A stretch of DNA of 10,052 nt. Origin: Alphaproteobacteria bacterium UBA2723 (GTDB taxonomy: Bacteria; Pseudomonadota; Alphaproteobacteria; RF32; CAG-239). The notes under the pieces were generated by a model that saw only the letters and a list, made by a program, of their open reading frames with translations, did no database searches and was not told where the DNA came from. Within the stretch, counting starts at the first letter, position 1. Each line of letters opens with the position of its first letter. A program made the position numbers and the translations under genes. This document shows, one piece after another, positions 6,831-10,052 of this stretch. The DNA is taken from NCBI GenBank assembly GCA_002353835.1, contig DEKL01000132.1, positions 1 to 10,052 on the forward strand, written 5' to 3'.

Positions 6831-7300
6831 TACAGTTCACTCCTTTTGTTCTTAGAGTTCATGGAAGCAATATCCAAAACTTCAGGATTTTGTGCAGCAT
6901 GCGGATGATTTTCACCGGCATATACTTTTAATTTTGTCATTTGCTGACGTCCCATCGGGTTACGAGAAATCATGCGTTCAACAGCTTTCTCAATAACTCT
7001 TTCAGGAAAACGACTATCCAAGATTTTACCGGCGGTTGTTTCTTTGATACCACCAATCCAACCGGTGTGCTTGTAATATTTCTTGTCTGTTAATTTTTTG
7101 CCGGTCAATTTTACTTTGTCGGCGTTGATAACAACAACATAGTCTCCACAATCCAAATTAGGTGTGAAGTAAGGTTTATGTTTACCGCGGAGCAATTTTG
7201 CTACCTGAGCGGCAAGGCGGCCTAATACGACGTCTGTTGCGTCAACAACATACCATTTTCTCGTAATATCAGACGGCTTTGTTGCGTATGTATTATTCAT
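6830..7300 (-). CDS. rplM: 50S ribosomal protein L13
   Basis: L13 is an early-assembling 50S protein. The 156-residue product starts [30 protein letters not shown], written here as [12 protein letters not shown] then [18 protein letters not shown]. It carries the family signature around residues 90-134 ([20 protein letters not shown], then [21 protein letters not shown]), and its length is normal for the family. It is the first gene of the conserved rplM-rpsI pair, with a stop/start overlap of one base. The start is preceded by an AGAGA-type ribosome binding site and by a sigma-70 promoter about 45 bases upstream. The assignment is unambiguous. Confidence 0.98.
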   Translation of the reverse strand: MNNTYATKPSDITRKWYVVDATDVVLGRLAAQVAKLLRGKHKPYFTPNLDCGDYVVVINADKVKLTGKKLTDKKYYKHTGWIGGIKETTAGKILDSRFPERVIEKAVERMISRNPMGRQQMTKLKVYAGENHPHAAQNPEVLDIASMNSKNKRSEL

Positions 7301-7344
7301 ATTATTGGTCTCTTTTCTATAAGATTAACGTTAAATTCGGGGTT

Positions 7345-7372
7345 AATATAGAGATAAAATTTTAAATGTCAA
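7345..7372 (-). promoter_or_regulatory. Sigma-70 promoter of rplM-rpsI
   Basis: On the minus strand TTGACA (7372-7367) is a perfect -35 box, and TATATT (7350-7345) matches five of six -10 bases at a 16-base spacing. Transcription would start near 7338, giving a leader of about 38 bases before the rplM ATG. Confidence 0.7.
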
Positions 7373-7409
7373 CATAATTTTTTCACGTTTTTTCAATATT
7401 TTAATAAAA

Positions 7410-7423
7410 GGTATTATAATACC
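7410..7423. promoter_or_regulatory. Perfect 14-base palindrome between divergent rplM and the transglutaminase gene
   Basis: GGTATTATAATACC is fully self-complementary. It lies 38 bases upstream of the rplM -35 box and about 105 bases upstream of the transglutaminase start. It contains TATAAT on both strands, but I see no good -35 partner on either. It could be an operator for a dimeric regulator, or chance in AT-rich DNA. Confidence 0.35.
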
Positions 7424-7512
7424 ACTTATTAACACATTGTTTTTACTTGTTTTTAATACATTAAGCAAAATTTAAATATGTCAAATATATGATATTTTTA
7501 GCATTTTTTTAT

Positions 7513-7517
7513 GAGGG
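7513..7517 (+). promoter_or_regulatory. Ribosome binding site that decides the transglutaminase start
   Basis: GAGGG lies 10 bases before the ATG at 7528, which opens a clean signal peptide. The upstream in-frame ATG at 7489 has no such site and would place 13 extra residues before the signal peptide. Confidence 0.7.
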
Positions 7518-7527
7518 CGGTTATTTT

Positions 7528-8223
7528 ATGCGAATATTTCTTTTTATACTTTCTATTTTATTTTCAATATGTTGGCAAGATAATGCTTATGCCACGCGTT
7601 ATACAGCAAGAAGCATAAAAAGTTATGTGGAAAAGACTCCGCGTAAAGCCGAAGATAATATTGCCAGTTTGGTTAAATATCTCGTTAAACCCTTAGACCA
7701 AGATTATGATAAGGCACGCGCTATTGCTTTTTGGATTGCCGGACATATTAAATATGACGAATATCTGTATTCTAACGGCAAAACATCCAAACTTATCAAC
7801 ACTTACCAAGGACAAGAACCGAGGGAGCTGTTAAAATCTCGTGTCGGTATCTGCGGAGATTTCGCTAAACTCTTTGAGGAAATGTGCCAAAAAGCTGGCG
7901 TTCGTGCAAAGGTGGTGCATGGATACGCTTACCCCGGAAAACGCGAACGTTCGCTTAACAAAGTGAGGAAAATGGGGGTTGGGCACGCATGGAATTACTT
8001 TATCTATAAGAACAAAAAAATTTATGTGGATACGACCTTTATGGCTAAAGGAAGAACCGGTGTTTCCGGCAGAGTAACAGACTGGAGCCATAATCGTGCC
8101 TTAAAAGAGGTAAAAAGGGATAATCGTTATAAAAGTAAAATGACCGAATTTGATGACTACTATTTTGACTTTGATTACAAAAAAGAAATGCACGATAAAC
8201 ACTACGTGCACCAGGAGAGGTAA
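7528..8223 (+). CDS. Exported transglutaminase-like (papain-fold) protein
   Basis: The 231-residue product starts with a signal peptide (MRIFLFILSILFSICWQDNAYA) with likely cleavage after AYA at residue 22, so it should act in the periplasm or outside the cell. The transglutaminase-like core shows the Cys-His-Asp triad in the usual order: C109 in RVGICGDFA, H153 in GVGHAWN and D168 in YVDTTF. Bacterial members of this fold act as proteases, peptidases or amide-bond enzymes on peptides or cell-wall material; the substrate here is unknown. The short C-terminus (after about 190) is charged and rich in Tyr and Asp, with no second domain. I chose the ATG at 7528 over 7489 because of the GAGGG site and the signal peptide. 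It is transcribed divergently from rplM, and no clear promoter or terminator was found. Confidence 0.85.
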   Translation: MRIFLFILSILFSICWQDNAYATRYTARSIKSYVEKTPRKAEDNIASLVKYLVKPLDQDYDKARAIAFWIAGHIKYDEYLYSNGKTSKLINTYQGQEPRELLKSRVGICGDFAKLFEEMCQKAGVRAKVVHGYAYPGKRERSLNKVRKMGVGHAWNYFIYKNKKIYVDTTFMAKGRTGVSGRVTDWSHNRALKEVKRDNRYKSKMTEFDDYYFDFDYKKEMHDKHYVHQER

Positions 8224-8366
8224 ATTTATTTCGTTGATTTTTAATTGCAAATATTTTACATTGAAGAAGGTTGTTGTTTTTTGAGCAAGCTTAGTACCAT
8301 ATCTTTATGTAATAGAAACATATTGAATGCAATACAATGGCTTGTACATAGTTAGCGAGGAGTAAG

Positions 8367-9215
8367 ATGCCTAGAAAAAAATATAGTAAAAAAAATGCTA
8401 TTGGTCTTGTCTCATTACTTGTTTTGGCTTTTATTGTAAAAGCAGTAGAAGAATTATACACGTGGATGAAAGAAACAATAAGAAGTACAGATATTAGTGT
8501 CTTTATTGCTATTGGTGCAGTTGTTTTACTTATTATTTTTGCAAAATTGATTATTACGATACGTCGTAAAATGAAAGAAACAAAATATGAAGAATATTTG
8601 CAAGAGCAAGAGATATTAAGTAAACAGAAAGATATAGAAAGAAGAGATAAACTTATTAGCAAGCATAAAGATACTCTCGTAAAAAAATATAAACAACTTA
8701 CATACAAAGATGATTATGGTGATATTCAGAAGACCGCTTTTGTTAAAGAATTAGATTACTTTATAAGGAACGTCTTATTTAAGGATTTGCCTATGACACA
8801 AGATGACTATGATTATGATTACAATCGGATTGTGCTTATAATAGAAAATGAAGTTAAAGATAATCCACAAATTGAATTTTCCGATAATCCTTATGATTTT
8901 GAAAAACAATGTGCAGAAATATTAAATAATCATGGTTGGGAAGCTCGCACCACTCAAAAGTCTGCTGATCAGGGAATAGACGTTATTGCCACAAAAAATA
9001 ACATAACCGTTGCTCTACAATGCAAGCTCTATTCAAAACCAGTTGGCCACAAGGCTGTTCAAGAAGCTTTTAGTGGTAAGAAATATTACCAAGCAGATTA
9101 TGCGGGTGTTGTATCTAATAATACCTATACAACATCTGCCCGTTCGTTGGCTAAAAACTGTAATGTATTACTATTATCTCCTGATGACTTACCTAAATTA
9201 GATACAATGATATAA
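8367..9215 (+). CDS. Membrane-anchored Mrr-type restriction endonuclease-like protein
   Basis: The 282-residue protein has two hydrophobic helices (about 11-26 and 43-65), a charged probable coiled coil (about 66-112), a linker, and a C-terminal Mrr_cat-type PD-(D/E)XK nuclease domain (about 174-275). The catalytic signature is intact: D205 in DQGIDVIA, then Q218 and K220 in LQCK, with a leading helix FEKQCAEIL. PVGHKAVQEAFSGKKYY and SARSLAKNCNVLLL are typical of this Mrr-like subfamily. Mrr-type enzymes cleave modified or foreign DNA; a membrane-anchored form may act on incoming DNA at the inner membrane, which is inference. The start is fixed by GAGGAG (8357-8362), 4 bases before the ATG. 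Codons are strikingly AAA-, TTA- and ATA-rich compared with nearby genes, consistent with horizontal acquisition. No modification partner gene is nearby. Confidence 0.85.
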   Translation: MPRKKYSKKNAIGLVSLLVLAFIVKAVEELYTWMKETIRSTDISVFIAIGAVVLLIIFAKLIITIRRKMKETKYEEYLQEQEILSKQKDIERRDKLISKHKDTLVKKYKQLTYKDDYGDIQKTAFVKELDYFIRNVLFKDLPMTQDDYDYDYNRIVLIIENEVKDNPQIEFSDNPYDFEKQCAEILNNHGWEARTTQKSADQGIDVIATKNNITVALQCKLYSKPVGHKAVQEAFSGKKYYQADYAGVVSNNTYTTSARSLAKNCNVLLLSPDDLPKLDTMI

Positions 9216-9254
9216 AGGTAAGTGATGCTAAAAATTTAGAGTATATATATAAAA

Positions 9255-9440
9255 CTATATTTCAACCACTTCGTAGTTGCCGTTGTAATATTTTACAACG
9301 GCATAATTATATTTGTTCGTTGCCTCAAACACCACGAGCCACGCCCAGCCTTGATTATAAACAAGTTTGCCATTGCTTTTAATGTAAGCATTTTTGAGAT
9401 TTTTGCTTATCAGTTGCAAGTATGCAATGTCTATTTCCAT
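9255..9440 (-). CDS. Small hypothetical protein (61 residues)
   Basis: I do not recognise this ORF. The product is about 61 residues, Tyr/Asn/Val-rich, with aromatic residues in an alternating pattern towards the C-terminus (GWAWLVVFEA, then YAVVKYYNGNYEVVEI) that suggests a small beta structure. It has no signal peptide or membrane helix. Support for translation is a GGAG motif (9454-9451 on the minus strand) 10 bases before the ATG. It sits 44 bases downstream of the transketolase stop on the same strand with no terminator visible between, so it may be read through from tkt. A perfect 11-bp inverted repeat lies inside its 3' part. It could be a genuine small gene or a chance ORF. Confidence 0.5.
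   Translation of the reverse strand: MEIDIAYLQLISKNLKNAYIKSNGKLVYNQGWAWLVVFEATNKYNYAVVKYYNGNYEVVEI
9278..9303. repeat. Perfect 11-bp inverted repeat with 4-base loop
   Basis: TGCCGTTGTAA (9278-9288) pairs exactly with TTACAACGGCA (9293-9303) around TATT. It lies within the 61-residue ORF, about 20 bases before its stop. No T run of terminator length follows on either strand, so it is not a standard rho-independent terminator, though it could form a stable RNA hairpin protecting the 3' end or attenuating the tkt transcript. Confidence 0.7.
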
Positions 9441-9484
9441 TTTTCATAAGCTCCATAACATTCAGGTCATAAGAGTATTACAAA

Positions 9485-10052
9485 TTATTTTTTAGTAATA
9501 AACTCCTTGACTTCTTTGGCGAGGTGGTCTGCGGTTAAGCCGTAAAACTCATAGAGCTTATCTGCCGGCGCGGAAGCACCGAAGGTATCTATCCCTATCG
9601 TTTTTTGCGCATATCTGTTCCAGCCGAAAGTTGAACCGGCCTCAATGCTGATAACGGGTTTATTACCCAACACTTCCAGCTGATAATTTAAGCTTTGCTC
9701 TTCAAATAATTCCGTACAGGGCATGGATACCACCGCAACGTTTATCCCCTCTTGCTCTAATTTCTTTTGTGCGGCAACGGCAATATGGACTTCCGAGCCG
9801 GTGGCAATAATGGTTGCCTGGCGTTCTTTCTTTGCCGGCGAAATAATGTAACCGCCCTTAGCACTTTGGTTAATTTCCGCGGAAATACGCATCAAAGGCA
9901 GACCTTGGCGAGATAGTGCCAACAAACTCGGTCTGTGTTCTTCGGTTAAGGCAATTTGCCAACATTCAGCCGTTTCTATCACATCACAAGGGCGGAAAGT
10001 TAAAATCCCCGGCATGGCACGATAAGAGGCAAGATGTTCTATCGGCTGGTGT
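9485..10052 (-). CDS. tkt: Transketolase, C-terminal part (cut by right window edge)
   Basis: Transketolase moves two-carbon units between sugar phosphates in the non-oxidative pentose phosphate pathway, using thiamine diphosphate. The 189 visible residues run to the edge without a start; the first are HQPIEHLASYRAMPGILTFR, a classic transketolase signature at the end of the pyrimidine-binding domain. It continues with FRPCDVIETAECW, ALSRQGLP, the C-terminal domain motif IIATGSEVHIAVAA, VVSMPCTELFEEQ, ISIEAGSTFGW and DTFGASAPADKLYEFYGLT, and ends EFITKK. The Met at 10015 is internal, not the start, because the homologous frame is open upstream of it. The N-terminal thiamine-binding domain lies outside the window. 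The assignment is secure. Confidence 0.97.
   Translation of the reverse strand, partial: HQPIEHLASYRAMPGILTFRPCDVIETAECWQIALTEEHRPSLLALSRQGLPLMRISAEINQSAKGGYIISPAKKERQATIIATGSEVHIAVAAQKKLEQEGINVAVVSMPCTELFEEQSLNYQLEVLGNKPVISIEAGSTFGWNRYAQKTIGIDTFGASAPADKLYEFYGLTADHLAKEVKEFITKK

Noticed and set aside
7489..7527. Upstream ATG as start of the transglutaminase-like protein
   Set aside because: It adds 13 residues before a textbook signal peptide and has no ribosome binding site, whereas the ATG at 7528 has GAGGG 10 bases upstream.
8189..8210. TGCACG/CGTGCA inverted repeat near the end of the transglutaminase gene
   Set aside because: The stem is only six pairs with a ten-base loop, lies within coding sequence, and is not followed by a T run.
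8224..8366. Promoter for the Mrr-like gene
   Set aside because: Candidates such as TTGAAT (8323) with TACATA (8345) match only partly; CTTTATGT near 8303 resembles part of the solenoid leader element, but only over eight bases, consistent with chance.
8291..8707. 138-codon minus-strand ORF opposite the Mrr-like gene
   Set aside because: It is the complement of the N-terminal coding region of a well-supported gene; its Leu/Ser/Ile-rich product is what AT-rich Lys/Glu coding DNA gives when read backwards, and no family motif is present.
10013..10015. Met codon at 10015 as the start of a short transketolase-like gene
   Set aside because: The frame is open upstream to the window edge and encodes HQPIEHLASYRA, a conserved internal transketolase motif, so the gene is cut by the window rather than truncated.

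Overview
The window looks like chromosomal DNA from an AT-rich alphaproteobacterium, probably an uncultured host-associated lineage. The best taxonomic clue is ribosomal protein S9: it has the extended, Ala/Lys-rich N-terminus (about 35 residues before the conserved [14 protein letters not shown] core) and the ending [11 protein letters not shown] typical of alphaproteobacterial S9. The lineage is an inference; no 16S rRNA or other definitive marker is present.

Layout. (1) Positions 1-3214, minus strand: a TPR-repeat protein followed by two tandem paralogous GT-C-type membrane glycosyltransferases, the second cut by the left edge. The TPR gene has a near-perfect sigma-70 promoter (TTGACA-N18-TATAAT). 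(2) Positions 3300-6277, plus strand: two genes for related helical-repeat (solenoid) proteins of unknown function, 619 and 296 residues. Each is preceded by the same cassette: a sigma-70-like promoter with a 16-nt spacer, then 9 nt, then an identical 19-nt element in the predicted 5' leader, then an AT-rich stretch with no Shine-Dalgarno sequence. Each gene ends at its own rho-independent terminator; the second terminator is bidirectional and also serves the convergent ribosomal operon. (3) Positions 6342-7300, minus strand: rplM-rpsI, the housekeeping L13-S9 operon, overlapping by one base. (4) Positions 7528-9215, plus strand: an exported transglutaminase-like cysteine-protease-fold protein, then a two-TM, coiled-coil Mrr-type PD-(D/E)XK nuclease, possibly a defence gene. 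(5) Positions 9255-10052, minus strand: the C-terminal part of transketolase and a small 61-residue ORF just downstream of it, which contains a perfect 11-bp inverted repeat.

The most unusual part is the solenoid gene pair with its duplicated promoter-leader cassette. The proteins are divergent paralogues built from a degenerate repeat of about 27 residues that I cannot assign confidently to ankyrin, HEAT or TPR. They share a basic, amphipathic-looking N-terminus and an identical leader element. This suggests a multi-copy, co-regulated family in this genome whose other members could be found by searching for the leader element. The rest is housekeeping (rplM, rpsI, tkt) or recognisable accessory functions (cell-surface glycosylation, nuclease). 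No tRNA, rRNA, CRISPR array or insertion sequence was seen, and no stretch over 300 bases lacks a gene.
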